Shown here: one piece after another, positions 1 to 8,415 of the stretch
How positions within the stretch are numbered: position 1 is the stretch's first letter
Layout of the letters: each line of letters begins with the position of its first letter
Source of the DNA: Candidatus Saccharibacteria bacterium oral taxon 488
GTDB taxonomy: Bacteria > Patescibacteriota > Saccharimonadia > Saccharimonadales > Saccharimonadaceae
NCBI GenBank assembly: GCA_005697215.1
Contig: CP040003.1
Span: 806,001-870,000 of the forward strand
Length of the DNA: 64,000 nucleotides
Direction of reading: 5' to 3'
Program-made: the position numbers and the translations under genes
The notes under the pieces: generated by a model
What the model saw: only the letters and a program-made list of their open reading frames with translations
What the model was told of the DNA's origin: nothing
Databases searched by the model: none

Positions 1-2429
1 ACTCTTAGATTATCATTTTCGTGAATTATTTTTGCTAAACTAAAGTCAACTCCCGCTCTAATAAGAGCAATTTTAAAGTCGTTATCAGTACCATACTTTA
101 TACGTTTATAAAACGACTCCTTGACTACGCCAAAATCATTCAATATCTCAAGAAATGGAATAATATAATGGTCAACATTATCAAGATTCTCCTTAGCTAA
201 AGCAGCCGCATAACTTGGCATCAAATTTTGAGTCTGCTGCTGAAATATATGATATTTATTCCACGATCCAGTCTTGCCATCGATACCACAACTTCCTATA
301 TCGCCAACATATACTGGATTTCCGATTTTACCGCGCCACATAGAAACAGACCTTGCAATCAACGTAGAAAAGCTGGCTTCATTATTAGCTTTTTCGTCAA
401 TAATTCTTATATAAATATCCCTTATAGATGGCTCTGTGTATAGTAAATATATCCAATTCCCATACTTATGCTTATCGATCCTGAGACCTGTCTGATATGT
501 CACCTCAAGAAAAACACTAATAATCGTATTTAATAACTTATTACCATCATCAATTATTTGAGTGTTCAAGAAATGCTCCATCTTTTTAGAGATGATTTGT
601 TCATATTTCACAATATCAAATATTTTCACGTTATGGGCATAACACTTAGCACCTAGCTCAGTCTGCGCCAATAATGGCTTTGAGTTGTTAATTTGCGAAT
701 ACATGGCTTCTCTTGTTTTATCTATATTTGCAAGTATGTTAACTTCATCGGCAATTCTATATTCCTTATCGCTTCCTTTATAAGAAGCAAGGAGCGGGTT
801 ATTGATACTGTCCTCAACTACAACCCCCTCCTTGGCATGCTCCGATAAGAATTTACTAGCATTTGCCCCCTTCTTCATATAATCATCATTTTTAATTATA
901 TATATTTCTGGTGTTAATAGTTCCATTCTTGGGTTTGTAAAATCAAAGATTACGTTATAACGGCCCACCCTGCCCACTAAATTTCTGAAATCAGGAACGT
1001 CCAAGCATTTAGCCCCCTTGGAATAGCTCATTAAGAATAATTTACTTGCAGGGATATTCACACCTTCGAGTAATGTGCTCGTAGTGACAATAAATCTAAT
1101 CTCAGGAATATTACGATACAAAAACTCTACATATTCCTTAATAGTGTCCGGTATCTTACCGTGACTGATAACTATGCCGCGTTTAACGAGCTTTATTAGA
1201 TTATAGAAAGGATGAACATAGCTTGATAGGACATTACATGCATCATCAATTATAACCTGGCTTTCAGGGCTGTATTTAATTTCTGGCGTCCTAGCAGCTA
1301 GCGCATCGGCAAGCTTTTCAACTCCGCTTGGCTTATTAACATAAATAATATTTTTATCCCCACCTCTACTAAATAATATTTGGTAATAGTCTGTAGACGA
1401 TTCAGTTATTTCGTAAAATTTTGCCGTAAACTGATCAAACAGCTCTAAACATTGACTATTATTATCCCAAAGAAAATAACGTGGTATTTTCATATACTCA
1501 GTAATTTCCCTTGACTGTATCTTTTTTGAATTATGTTTATCATTTATAGGACGTAGACTTGACCTTGGATCTACAATGAAAGGAGAGTAGTAATCGATGG
1601 CCACACTTGATTTTCTATTACTAGCGATTATGATCGCCCTCGAGAGAGTTAAGAATCTATCCTCATCTTTAAATAAATTATGAGATTCATCAATAAATAG
1701 ATAATCTATTATTAGCTCATTATGTTTCGCCAATAATGCCATTAGTCGCTCCTGTGTTAGCACAGCAATAAATTGGCTGTGCTTGTATTTTTCAACATAC
1801 ATGTCAGGATGAGTTATAACATCAGTTCGACTTCCTTTTTTGTTCAAAACCATTGATACAGTTTGATTTATCAATGATTTAGTGGGCACAACTATACAAA
1901 CAGACAAACCATTATTGAACTTTTCAATAGCTTTAGACACCATCAAATGAGACTTACCATAAGAGGTTGGCGCAACGATAGCAAGATTAGAAACATTTCT
2001 GACACTACGACTTAGTCTAAATTGTTGCTCTGATTTGTAATACTCTTCCTTGTATGATTCTGCTAAAGCTTTATTAAATAGACTGTTCATATCGTCCACG
2101 GACTCTAATTCTGCAATATGACTATCGTGCATGGCTCTTATGAGCATAAGGACAGGATAGTATCGTAATAAGCTAGCAAAATGGGATAATGCATAAAAAT
2201 TATTACTAAGAAGCCCGTAATTTAGGGCTATTGAATATGCCATTTTTTGCACATACTCATCGCCATAAAGTGAAAAATAGTTTAAGATCCTATATATAAA
2301 TTGCGCCTCATCTTGAGTTAGATGCTGTCTCAACATTATTTTTCTGTATACTTTAGCAAATAAGAAATTATGATCCTCAGCTTTCCTTGTTAATGCTGAT
2401 CTTAAAGAGCTAAGAGTAATCTTGTACAT
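1..2429 (-). CDS. hamB: Hachiman helicase HamB (partial, runs off the window)
   Basis: This is a superfamily 2 helicase read on the minus strand for 809 codons without a stop; its C-terminus lies beyond base 1. Seen in the translation: motif I APTSYGKS near residues 153-160, a DESH Walker B box near 246-249, and the motif VI pattern NLVGRVGR near 482-489. The ATG at 2429 overlaps the stop of the upstream gene by one base (TGATG), so the two are translationally coupled. That upstream gene is a DUF1837 (HamA) protein, and a DUF1837 gene followed by an SF2 helicase is the known layout of the Hachiman anti-phage system. In that family HamB is a DNA helicase that restrains the HamA nuclease. The region is clearly AT-rich compared with the housekeeping genes, which fits horizontal transfer. 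Confidence 0.82.
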   Translation of the reverse strand, partial: MYKITLSSLRSALTRKAEDHNFLFAKVYRKIMLRQHLTQDEAQFIYRILNYFSLYGDEYVQKMAYSIALNYGLLSNNFYALSHFASLLRYYPVLMLIRAMHDSHIAELESVDDMNSLFNKALAESYKEEYYKSEQQFRLSRSVRNVSNLAIVAPTSYGKSHLMVSKAIEKFNNGLSVCIVVPTKSLINQTVSMVLNKKGSRTDVITHPDMYVEKYKHSQFIAVLTQERLMALLAKHNELIIDYLFIDESHNLFKDEDRFLTLSRAIIIASNRKSSVAIDYYSPFIVDPRSSLRPINDKHNSKKIQSREITEYMKIPRYFLWDNNSQCLELFDQFTAKFYEITESSTDYYQILFSRGGDKNIIYVNKPSGVEKLADALAARTPEIKYSPESQVIIDDACNVLSSYVHPFYNLIKLVKRGIVISHGKIPDTIKEYVEFLYRNIPEIRFIVTTSTLLEGVNIPASKLFLMSYSKGAKCLDVPDFRNLVGRVGRYNVIFDFTNPRMELLTPEIYIIKNDDYMKKGANASKFLSEHAKEGVVVEDSINNPLLASYKGSDKEYRIADEVNILANIDKTREAMYSQINNSKPLLAQTELGAKCYAHNVKIFDIVKYEQIISKKMEHFLNTQIIDDGNKLLNTIISVFLEVTYQTGLRIDKHKYGNWIYLLYTEPSIRDIYIRIIDEKANNEASFSTLIARSVSMWRGKIGNPVYVGDIGSCGIDGKTGSWNKYHIFQQQTQNLMPSYAAALAKENLDNVDHYIIPFLEILNDFGVVKESFYKRIKYGTDNDFKIALIRAGVDFSLAKIIHENDNLR

Positions 2430-3274
2430 CAAACCCCTCCTTCAGCCCCTAAGAAATCAATAATATCATCGAATATTTTACGATGAATACAAATAATTAT
2501 AAAATTATCAAAACACCCTGTCTTCTTTATGCTATCAATTTTCTTAATAACATCTTTCGTATCTGTTATATTATAAGCAAAATCTCCAAAATTAACCGCC
2601 ATAAGAATTGCGTTACGATTAAACCCTTTTCGTTGACGGATCATGTTTTTACTATTAGGCAGCAGCTTGATTAGCTCTATTTTTTTCTCAGACGCAAACA
2701 TTACCGCCACCTCCGCCTTAGCAGCCTCCCATCTATACTGCGTGGAATCATTTCCTTCCGCCATAATATTATCAAAGTAATTCTTAAGACCATTACTCGC
2801 CTTATTAATTAACTCTCTGCGATTAGCTTTTCCAACTAGCCCAGATTTTACCTCGCCATACCATATTTTTTTACAGTCCTTATCATAGAAAATTAAATCA
2901 AAACCCTGCTTTATATTCTGATTTTGAAGTGCAAATATTCTACTTATGCTTTCAGCTGAAAAATCTAGATAGTTTGGAGCTAAAATATGCATCAATAATT
3001 CGCCAACAAGTCCATACTTCTTAGTTTCGTCTTTATATCTCATTAGATTGTTATACATTTGCCTACAAGCAGCATGATAGGTATACTGATCGGGCTCAAT
3101 AGCAATAGGCTCTGCACCATAACAAACCTCTGCCAATTGATCCCTTATCATTTCTTTGAGACCGTCAAAATGATGACTACTAATCTTTAGTATTCTATAC
3201 TTCACACGATTATGCTCATCATCCACACATAATACATCATCAGATAGAGTCATTGTACTGGGTTTACTCCACAT
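2429..3274 (-). CDS. hamA: Hachiman effector nuclease HamA (DUF1837 family)
   Basis: A 281-residue protein. Two family-type signatures can be read: KKYGLVGELLMHIL at about residues 85-98 and a nuclease-like core with D126, then GEVKSG containing E141 and K143, a D...ExK arrangement of the PD-(D/E)XK type. Length and motif order agree with HamA, the effector of Hachiman. It is immediately followed by the helicase hamB with a one-base stop/start overlap. The start is uncertain: the upstream ATG at 3274 gives MWSKPS, while an internal ATG eight codons in (MTLSDD) is also possible; a TATTAT box abuts the first ATG. The AT-rich composition matches hamB but not the neighbouring core genes. Function is inferred from family membership and gene pairing. 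Confidence 0.82.
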   Translation of the reverse strand: MWSKPSTMTLSDDVLCVDDEHNRVKYRILKISSHHFDGLKEMIRDQLAEVCYGAEPIAIEPDQYTYHAACRQMYNNLMRYKDETKKYGLVGELLMHILAPNYLDFSAESISRIFALQNQNIKQGFDLIFYDKDCKKIWYGEVKSGLVGKANRRELINKASNGLKNYFDNIMAEGNDSTQYRWEAAKAEVAVMFASEKKIELIKLLPNSKNMIRQRKGFNRNAILMAVNFGDFAYNITDTKDVIKKIDSIKKTGCFDNFIIICIHRKIFDDIIDFLGAEGGV

Positions 3275-3369
3275 ATAATATTTTTATCTAAAATACTTAA
3301 TTCAATATTCATTATATCATTTTAGCGATTAATACAATCAGCTGTTAGTTTTTATCAACATCCAACTGC

Positions 3370-3617
3370 TCACTCAGCAAACTGACTATTATACAGCTCG
3401 GCATAAAAGCCATTTTGCTTCAGCAATTCGTCGTGCTTGCCTTGCTCGATGATGTTGCCGTCGCGGACGACCAAAATCAGATCAGCGTCGCGGATGGTAC
3501 TCAGGCGATGGGCGATGACAAAGCTGGTTTTGCCCTGCATTAATTTATCCATAGTTTTTTGGATGAGCACTTCGGTGCGGGTGTCGACCGAGCTGATGGC
3601 TTCATCCAGAATAGAAA
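3370..3617 (-). pseudogene. 3' remnant of an ABC exporter ATP-binding domain
   Basis: Only the last part of an MsbA/MdlB-type ABC ATPase remains. The reading frame begins inside the Walker B region ([14 protein letters not shown]), continues through the H-loop ([10 protein letters not shown]) and ends with a normal C-terminus. Upstream of Walker B the frame meets a stop near 3630, and no Walker A or signature motif is present. The canonical DEATSS reads DEAISS here. The fragment lies between hamA and tRNA-Pro, so the rest of the gene was probably lost when the Hachiman segment arrived or rearranged. An ATG allows a 66-residue product from 3570, but it could not bind ATP by itself. Confidence 0.75.
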
Positions 3618-3679
3618 TACTACTCTTTTATCATCTAAGGCCGATGGTTTATTTTATATACTACCCAACACTAACCCGA

Positions 3680-3709
3680 TTGGACAAAATCACCCACTCG
3701 GCTTATACT
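3680..3709 (+). promoter_or_regulatory. Promoter of tRNA-Pro
   Basis: A -35-like TTGGAC (3680-3685) and a -10 TATACT (3704-3709) are separated by 18 bp. The expected transcription start lies about 5 nt before the mature tRNA 5' end at 3721. Confidence 0.6.
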
Positions 3710-3720
3710 ATTTTTAGCGT

Positions 3721-3797
3721 CGGGGTGTGGCGCAGCTTGGTAGCGCGCACCGTTCGGGACGGTGAGGTCGTCCGTTCAAATCGGATCACCCCGACCA
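3721..3797 (+). tRNA. tRNA-Pro (anticodon CGG)
   Basis: A 77-nt cloverleaf. The acceptor stem CGGGGTG pairs with CACCCCG, the anticodon stem CACCG/CGGTG encloses the loop TTCGGGA with anticodon CGG, and the T-arm contains GTTCAAATC. The discriminator is A and the CCA end is genome-encoded. A truncated ABC gene and the Hachiman genes lie directly upstream of it, so this tRNA may mark an integration hot spot. Confidence 0.95.
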
Positions 3798-3865
3798 TAG
3801 GAATTATTTGAAGCGCACGTTCACCAATTAGAACCTCTGGCGAGTACAAAAGAAAAGGAGGTTTT

Positions 3866-4333
3866 ATGCGGCGGCGAGTTAACGTACGCGGAATTATTAT
3901 CAACGATCAGGGCGAGCTATTTTGCCAAAAATTGACCGCCAATAACGGCGCGGGGCGAGAGTTTTGGTGTGCACCGGGCGGCGGTTTGGAGATGGGTGAA
4001 AGTTTACTGGACGGTTTACGCCGAGAGATGATCGAGGAAACTGGCATCAAACCAACCATTGGCAAGCTATTATTCATCCAACAATTTACCGACACCAACC
4101 CCTCGTCTAAACACGGCATGACCGAGCAACTTGAGTTTTTCTTTTCCGTCACCAACTGGCAAGATTACCAGCATATCGACCTGGAGCAAACATCGCACGG
4201 CGTCGAGGAAGTAGCAGAGTGCGGCTTTGTCGATTCAAAAACCACACGGATTTTACCGAGTTACCTAACAGAGGTTGACCTAAACTGGCTGGTTAATGAA
4301 TCGACTGATGTTCAGATAATGAGTGAATTGTAA
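3866..4333 (+). CDS. Nudix family hydrolase
   Basis: A 155-residue protein with a complete Nudix box at residues 39-61: G39, E45, then REMIEETGI starting at R53, matching GX5EX7REUXEEXGU. These enzymes cleave nucleoside diphosphates linked to another moiety (for example oxidised dNTPs or nucleotide sugars) using Mg2+ bound by the box glutamates. The substrate cannot be told from the sequence. A strong Shine-Dalgarno (AAAGGAGG) lies about 5 nt before the ATG. It appears to be a stand-alone gene transcribed away from tRNA-Pro. Confidence 0.9.
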   Translation: MRRRVNVRGIIINDQGELFCQKLTANNGAGREFWCAPGGGLEMGESLLDGLRREMIEETGIKPTIGKLLFIQQFTDTNPSSKHGMTEQLEFFFSVTNWQDYQHIDLEQTSHGVEEVAECGFVDSKTTRILPSYLTEVDLNWLVNESTDVQIMSEL

Positions 4334-4434
4334 CAATCCCACCGAGACTATTTACCAAAGATTTTACTATAGTCAGTTTTCGGATAATCTATCGTGCTTA
4401 ACGTACCATTTTTAGCTAACACCCCAATAATTTG

Positions 4435-5355
4435 CTACGTATAGTCACGCCGTAGGGTGGTTATTGCATGAACAGCCGCCTCCTTAAGTGCGGGTGAATT
4501 TTCACTCGCAGACACCACTTCTCGGTAACTGCCCAGACATTTTTCTAATAGCTTCCACCTATCGGCTGGAGACTGGTTGAGCTGATTCGCCAAAACTGAT
4601 ATAGCATCAATAAGTAACGACCGGAGGTCACCTTGAACTGATCTATTGATATATCCTTGCGCACGAAGAATATCCTCACCGCGATCAACTTGCTCAACAT
4701 CACCACGAAAACTCCTCGCATATTCAAAGTCAATATAGCGAGTCGCTGAATTATCACCATCAGAACCCGACAGCCGGATAAGATTACGCATAAAGGCATC
4801 CTTGTGAGCAATATGCATTTTATGCAACGCAGATAATGCCAAAAGAGCATCCATTAAATGCTGTTTGATATTCTCTGAGCTCATTTCACGCCATGCAAGA
4901 CCCTCAAAGTTGACCGCTTTTCCATTGAATTGAGTCATAATCCATGCCAAACGGTCCTTGGAACCACTGGGCTTCCCTGTTATCATAAGTGCTTGAACTG
5001 AGAAGGGGGCCAGCCCCTGCGTACCAACATACTGGGTCATGGCGACCTCGGCAAGAGCAGTTGTCAGCGGAAGCCGCTTAATAGCAAACTCTTCCTTGGA
5101 GCCACTAACTGTTTTCACATCTACGGTAAATGCTCCGTTGCGAGACGAGCCTTCACGTGATAAATCTCTGTGTGGCTCAGCTGTAGTGACAGGGGGAAAG
5201 TTCGGTGTAACATACAGCAATGGTTTATTGTCTAAATCAAGCTCTGGATAAAACTCCCTGGACATATGATCAACTTGCTCTGACATGTCAGGCAAAAACG
5301 GCCTTCTAGTTGTCTCAACCAAAAGGCGACATGCTGCTCCACGCTCGGTATCCAT
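4435..5355 (-). CDS. Protein kinase-like fold protein
   Basis: A 306-residue protein with kinase-fold hallmarks: a candidate nucleotide-binding lysine K93 (AIKRL), a catalytic-loop-like HKDAFMRN (H184, D186, N191), and a metal-binding-like D209 in IDFEYA, where the usual DFG is DFE. This pattern resembles bacterial Ser/Thr or small-molecule kinases of the APH/lipopolysaccharide-kinase kind; the substrate is unknown. No membrane segment or secretion signal is seen. The ATG at 5355 is 6 nt from a TATAAC hexamer, and no Shine-Dalgarno is present, so the mRNA may be leaderless. It is separated from the amino-acid transporter genes that start at 6015 and seems to be its own unit. Confidence 0.6.
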   Translation of the reverse strand: MDTERGAACRLLVETTRRPFLPDMSEQVDHMSREFYPELDLDNKPLLYVTPNFPPVTTAEPHRDLSREGSSRNGAFTVDVKTVSGSKEEFAIKRLPLTTALAEVAMTQYVGTQGLAPFSVQALMITGKPSGSKDRLAWIMTQFNGKAVNFEGLAWREMSSENIKQHLMDALLALSALHKMHIAHKDAFMRNLIRLSGSDGDNSATRYIDFEYARSFRGDVEQVDRGEDILRAQGYINRSVQGDLRSLLIDAISVLANQLNQSPADRWKLLEKCLGSYREVVSASENSPALKEAAVHAITTLRRDYT

Positions 5356-5403
5356 ATTTGTGTTATAACATAAAATTATTATTTTGAAAATAGCTATATC
5401 GTA

Positions 5404-6015
5404 CTACCGCATAGCCCGAATCATCTGCCTCAGCTGCTCGACCGCCCGAGCGCGGCGTTCTTTTGTCCAATAGGTATCAGGTGTAGCCTTTTCGCCGTCA
5501 GCGGTAGTCTCCTGGAGGAAATGACCAACGACACGGCCGTCCTTCAGCGCCGTCACGTCAGGAACATACACTCGCGGTTGTCCGTTCTCATCGGTGCGAA
5601 GATGAGGCTTTAACTTCTCAACTAATTTTTTGTAGGTATCATCATTGGTTTCGCGGGCATGGCGAATGTCGAGATAGTAAATCTTGTCCAGCCCTTCGGC
5701 TTTGGCGGCTTCATCGACGATTGGCGCTAGCTGCTGACACCACGGACACTGCTGAAAGCCAAGGAAAATCAAGCCGCTGCCTGATTCAAATTTCTCCAAA
5801 ACCTCACCAGCCGAAGCAAAGACGAAGCGGTTGTCATTCGCCACGCGAGAATACGCAGCCTTAAAGCGAGCGGCGTCTGACGGCTGCGGTGACGCTGGCG
5901 CGTGCGGGCGCGACCAGATATACCAACCGCATATAACGATGGTAATGATACCAGCAACTACCGCAACAAGAAGCATACATTTGGTATAGTTCTTGGCTGT
6001 TTTCGCATGTTTCAT
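5404..6015 (-). CDS. Membrane-anchored thioredoxin-like protein (CPWC)
   Basis: A 203-residue protein with an uncleaved N-terminal membrane anchor (about residues 13-34) and a thioredoxin-fold domain facing outward. The active-site dithiol is C90-P-W-C93 (QQCPWCQQLAP). It is the last gene of the operon with an amino-acid ABC transporter, 12 bp after the ATPase gene and with its own Shine-Dalgarno (AGGAGG). The domain probably reduces or isomerises disulfides outside the membrane, as in thioredoxin-like bacteriocin accessory proteins. Its position suggests it may serve the transporter, for example by reducing cystine or keeping the binding protein's cysteines reduced, but this is inference from context. 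Confidence 0.75.
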   Translation of the reverse strand: MKHAKTAKNYTKCMLLVAVVAGIITIVICGWYIWSRPHAPASPQPSDAARFKAAYSRVANDNRFVFASAGEVLEKFESGSGLIFLGFQQCPWCQQLAPIVDEAAKAEGLDKIYYLDIRHARETNDDTYKKLVEKLKPHLRTDENGQPRVYVPDVTALKDGRVVGHFLQETTADGEKATPDTYWTKERRARAVEQLRQMIRAMR

Positions 6016-6027
6016 CTGGACCTCCTG

Positions 6028-6807
6028 TTAGTTATCCTTGACGCCAAAAAACTTCCGCGCCCGCTCGGTCACTGGATGATCCATCACCTGCTCTGGTGGA
6101 CCGTTTTCGATGATCTCACCCTTGTCCAGGAAAATCATCCGCGTAGCTACTTCGCGCGCAAATTTCATTTCGTGCGTGACGATAACCATGGTCATACCTT
6201 TGGCGGCCACCTCACGAATCACATCCAACACCTCGCCGATCATCTCTGGATCAAGCGCCGAGGTTGGCTCATCAAACAGCATGATATCTGGCTCCATGGC
6301 TAGAGCTCTGGCGATGGCGACACGCTGCTTTTGCCCGCCCGAGAGTTGCGAAGGAAAGGCCCCGGCTTTGTCCGCCAGCCCCACGTCTGCGAGCAATTTC
6401 TTTGCCAGGCGAGTCGCCGCTCGATCAGATAATTTGCGCAGTTTTCGCGGCGCTAGTTTGACATTATCCAGCACGCTCAAGTTGGGGAACAAATTGAACG
6501 ATTGAAACACCATGCCAACTTTTTGGCGCAAAGCGTTCAGGTCGACTTTCGGCGCTGTTGTTTCCACGCCGTCGATGACAATGCGCCCGCCCGTCGGCGT
6601 CTCCAGCAGATTCAAGCAGCGCAAAAAGGTTGATTTGCCTGAACCACTTGAGCCAACGACGACGACAACTTCGCCTTCGTGAATTTCAACGTCGATGTCC
6701 CTGAGCACACGGTTGCTACCAAACTGTTTCTTGAGGTTGGCTACTGTGATAATTACTGGGCGCTCAGCGGTTAGTTGCACCGCTTCCTTCACCTTATTCA
6801 CTGCCAT
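6028..6807 (-). CDS. glnQ: Polar amino-acid ABC transporter, ATP-binding protein
   Basis: A 259-residue ABC ATPase of the polar amino-acid uptake family (GlnQ/ArtP/HisP). It has Walker A GSSGSGKST (residues 52-60), the signature LSGGQKQR near 155-162, Walker B IMLFDEPTSALD and the switch-histidine region IVTHEM. It energises import through the permease encoded just upstream. Its first 14 bases overlap the permease gene and a GGAG-type Shine-Dalgarno precedes the ATG. The gene symbol reflects the closest family; the transported amino acid (glutamine, arginine, cystine or other) cannot be decided here. Confidence 0.9.
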   Translation of the reverse strand: MAVNKVKEAVQLTAERPVIITVANLKKQFGSNRVLRDIDVEIHEGEVVVVVGSSGSGKSTFLRCLNLLETPTGGRIVIDGVETTAPKVDLNALRQKVGMVFQSFNLFPNLSVLDNVKLAPRKLRKLSDRAATRLAKKLLADVGLADKAGAFPSQLSGGQKQRVAIARALAMEPDIMLFDEPTSALDPEMIGEVLDVIREVAAKGMTMVIVTHEMKFAREVATRMIFLDKGEIIENGPPEQVMDHPVTERARKFFGVKDN

Positions 6808-7510
6808 CTTTCAATCTCCTCTCCACTCGGGTCATCACACGGGTAAATATCGCGGTCAATGCCAAGTACATCACCGCTGCAGCAAACAATGACTGAAACG
6901 CCGTGGCAGTTTGAAAACGAATATTATCAGCGCCGCGCATGATGTCATTTAGCCCAATCCAACCGACGACTGAGGTCTCTTTCAACAGAGCGATGAATTC
7001 GCTGATCAGCGCCGGCAACGAATTTTTGAGCGCTTGTGGCAAAATCACCAAACGCATGGCCTGCCAGCGGCTAAAGCCCAGCGAACGAGCCGCTTCCATT
7101 TGCCCCTTGTCGACGCTTTCGATACCACCGCGGATAATCTCGCCAATGTACGCACCGCTATTGATACCAAAGGCAATTGCTGCCACAAAAATCTTCGGCA
7201 TGAATTGATATGAGCCAAAAACAACGTAGTACATAATCAACAGCTGGACCAGAAGCGGCGTGCCCCGAATGATGTCGACATACACTTTCCCGGTCCACGC
7301 CAGCGGATTCCAACGGCTCAATCCCCTGGCCCATGCATAGCGACCCAGTCGTTTAAATGGCCGCACGTCTGAAGTTCGCAAAAGAGCGATGATAACACCA
7401 ATGGCCGTACCGAGCAGCAGCGACAAAACGGTCAATACCAAGGTCACTTCTAGACCGTGCCACAAATACAGCCATCGACCGTCGCCGAAGATCACTTCCA
7501 GGAAATTCAT
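6794..7510 (-). CDS. glnP: Polar amino-acid ABC transporter, permease
   Basis: A 238-residue integral membrane protein of the His/Glu/Gln/Arg/opine permease type. It has about five transmembrane segments. The cytoplasmic coupling loop with the family pattern EAARSLGFSRWQAMRLVILP is at about residues 137-156. It forms the membrane channel of the importer, presumably as a homodimer. The start codon overlaps the stop of the binding-protein gene by 4 bp and the 3' end overlaps the ATPase gene by 14 bp, so the three are co-translated. Confidence 0.9.
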   Translation of the reverse strand: MNFLEVIFGDGRWLYLWHGLEVTLVLTVLSLLLGTAIGVIIALLRTSDVRPFKRLGRYAWARGLSRWNPLAWTGKVYVDIIRGTPLLVQLLIMYYVVFGSYQFMPKIFVAAIAFGINSGAYIGEIIRGGIESVDKGQMEAARSLGFSRWQAMRLVILPQALKNSLPALISEFIALLKETSVVGWIGLNDIMRGADNIRFQTATAFQSLFAAAVMYLALTAIFTRVMTRVERRLKDGSE

Positions 7511-8331
7511 GGTTCAAGCTCCTTTTTCTTCATCGATTCAAGAGCCCTCGGCCCAAAATGTTTGCGGATGAGATTGTCATATCGGCCGTCCTTTTTCATC
7601 TCCACCAGCACTCGGTTAACTTTTTTTAGCAAGTCGTGATTATTGTTTTTGATGGCAATCGCATAGTGCTCGCTCGACAACTCACCCGGCAAAATTTCTA
7701 GGTCTGGAAAGCCAGTCGTGTATTGAGCCGCGGGCGCATCATCCAAAATAACCGCCTCGACGCCGCCAGCATTAAGCTCTGTCAACACGCTTGGCGCGGT
7801 TGGAAATTGCGACACGTTAGCGCCGACAATCTTCCTGGCCAGCGTATCGCCCGTCGTACCCAACTGCACACCAATTTTCTTGCCCGTCAATTGATGTCGA
7901 TTCCGAATCGGACTACCCTTTTTGACAATGATCCGCTGCGAGGCTGAATAATACGGCTCAGAAAATAACGCATTTTTGGCACGCTCTGGCGTCACCGACA
8001 TGCCAGCCACCGCCATGTCAATTTGCCCTGATTCCAGCGCTGGCAGCAATCCGTCAAACGCCATGTCTTCAATCTTTAGCTCTTTATTCACGCTGCGGGC
8101 AATTTCCTTTGCCAAATCAACATCAAAGCCAACAATTTCATTGCCCTGCTTGTACTCAAACGGCTTGAACCCAGCATTGGTGCCCATCACCAACACATCA
8201 TTACTTTTACCAAACCCGCCTTCGCGCTGCAAAATGTCAAACGCCATAAAGCCAATCAACGCCACAAACAGCCCCAGGCCTATCCACCAACTAACACCAA
8301 ACCCCCGATGATGCGCTTTCGTTCTGTTCAT
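7507..8331 (-). CDS. Polar amino-acid ABC transporter, substrate-binding protein
   Basis: A family-3 extracellular solute-binding protein (GlnH/ArtJ type). I choose the ATG at 8331 (MNRTKAHH), giving 274 residues; a longer frame opens at 8397 but its first 22 codons hold no domain. The N-terminal hydrophobic segment (WWIGLGLFVALIGFMAF) is probably an uncleaved anchor, since no lipobox cysteine is seen. The typical ligand-site blocks follow: MGTNAGFKPFEY, GFDVDLAKEIA, FDGLLPALESGQIDM and the SVTPERAK region. The start lies 7 nt from a TATACT -10 box with a TTATCA -35 at 17 bp, which predicts a leaderless mRNA. It heads the operon SBP-permease-ATPase-thioredoxin. Confidence 0.88.
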   Translation of the reverse strand: MNRTKAHHRGFGVSWWIGLGLFVALIGFMAFDILQREGGFGKSNDVLVMGTNAGFKPFEYKQGNEIVGFDVDLAKEIARSVNKELKIEDMAFDGLLPALESGQIDMAVAGMSVTPERAKNALFSEPYYSASQRIIVKKGSPIRNRHQLTGKKIGVQLGTTGDTLARKIVGANVSQFPTAPSVLTELNAGGVEAVILDDAPAAQYTTGFPDLEILPGELSSEHYAIAIKNNNHDLLKKVNRVLVEMKKDGRYDNLIRKHFGPRALESMKKKELEP

Positions 8332-8338
8332 GCTTATC

Positions 8339-8409
8339 AGTATACGCGCTTTGAAAAGAAATGATAAGCCCCCAAACCAGCCCACGCGCCCAGCCAAACG
8401 TTGTATAAT
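8339..8409. promoter_or_regulatory. Divergent leaderless promoters for the SBP operon and the OpgB-like gene
   Basis: On the minus strand TATACT (8344-8339) lies 7 nt before the ATG at 8331, with TTATCA 17 bp further upstream. On the plus strand TATAAT (8404-8409) lies 6 nt before the ATG at 8416. Transcription would begin at or within a base or two of each start codon. Confidence 0.65.
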
Positions 8410-8415
8410 ATCATT

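Noticed and set aside
3370..3570. A functional 66-residue ATPase gene
   Set aside because: It begins after Walker A and the signature motif; only the end of Walker B and the H-loop remain, so it is a gene fragment.
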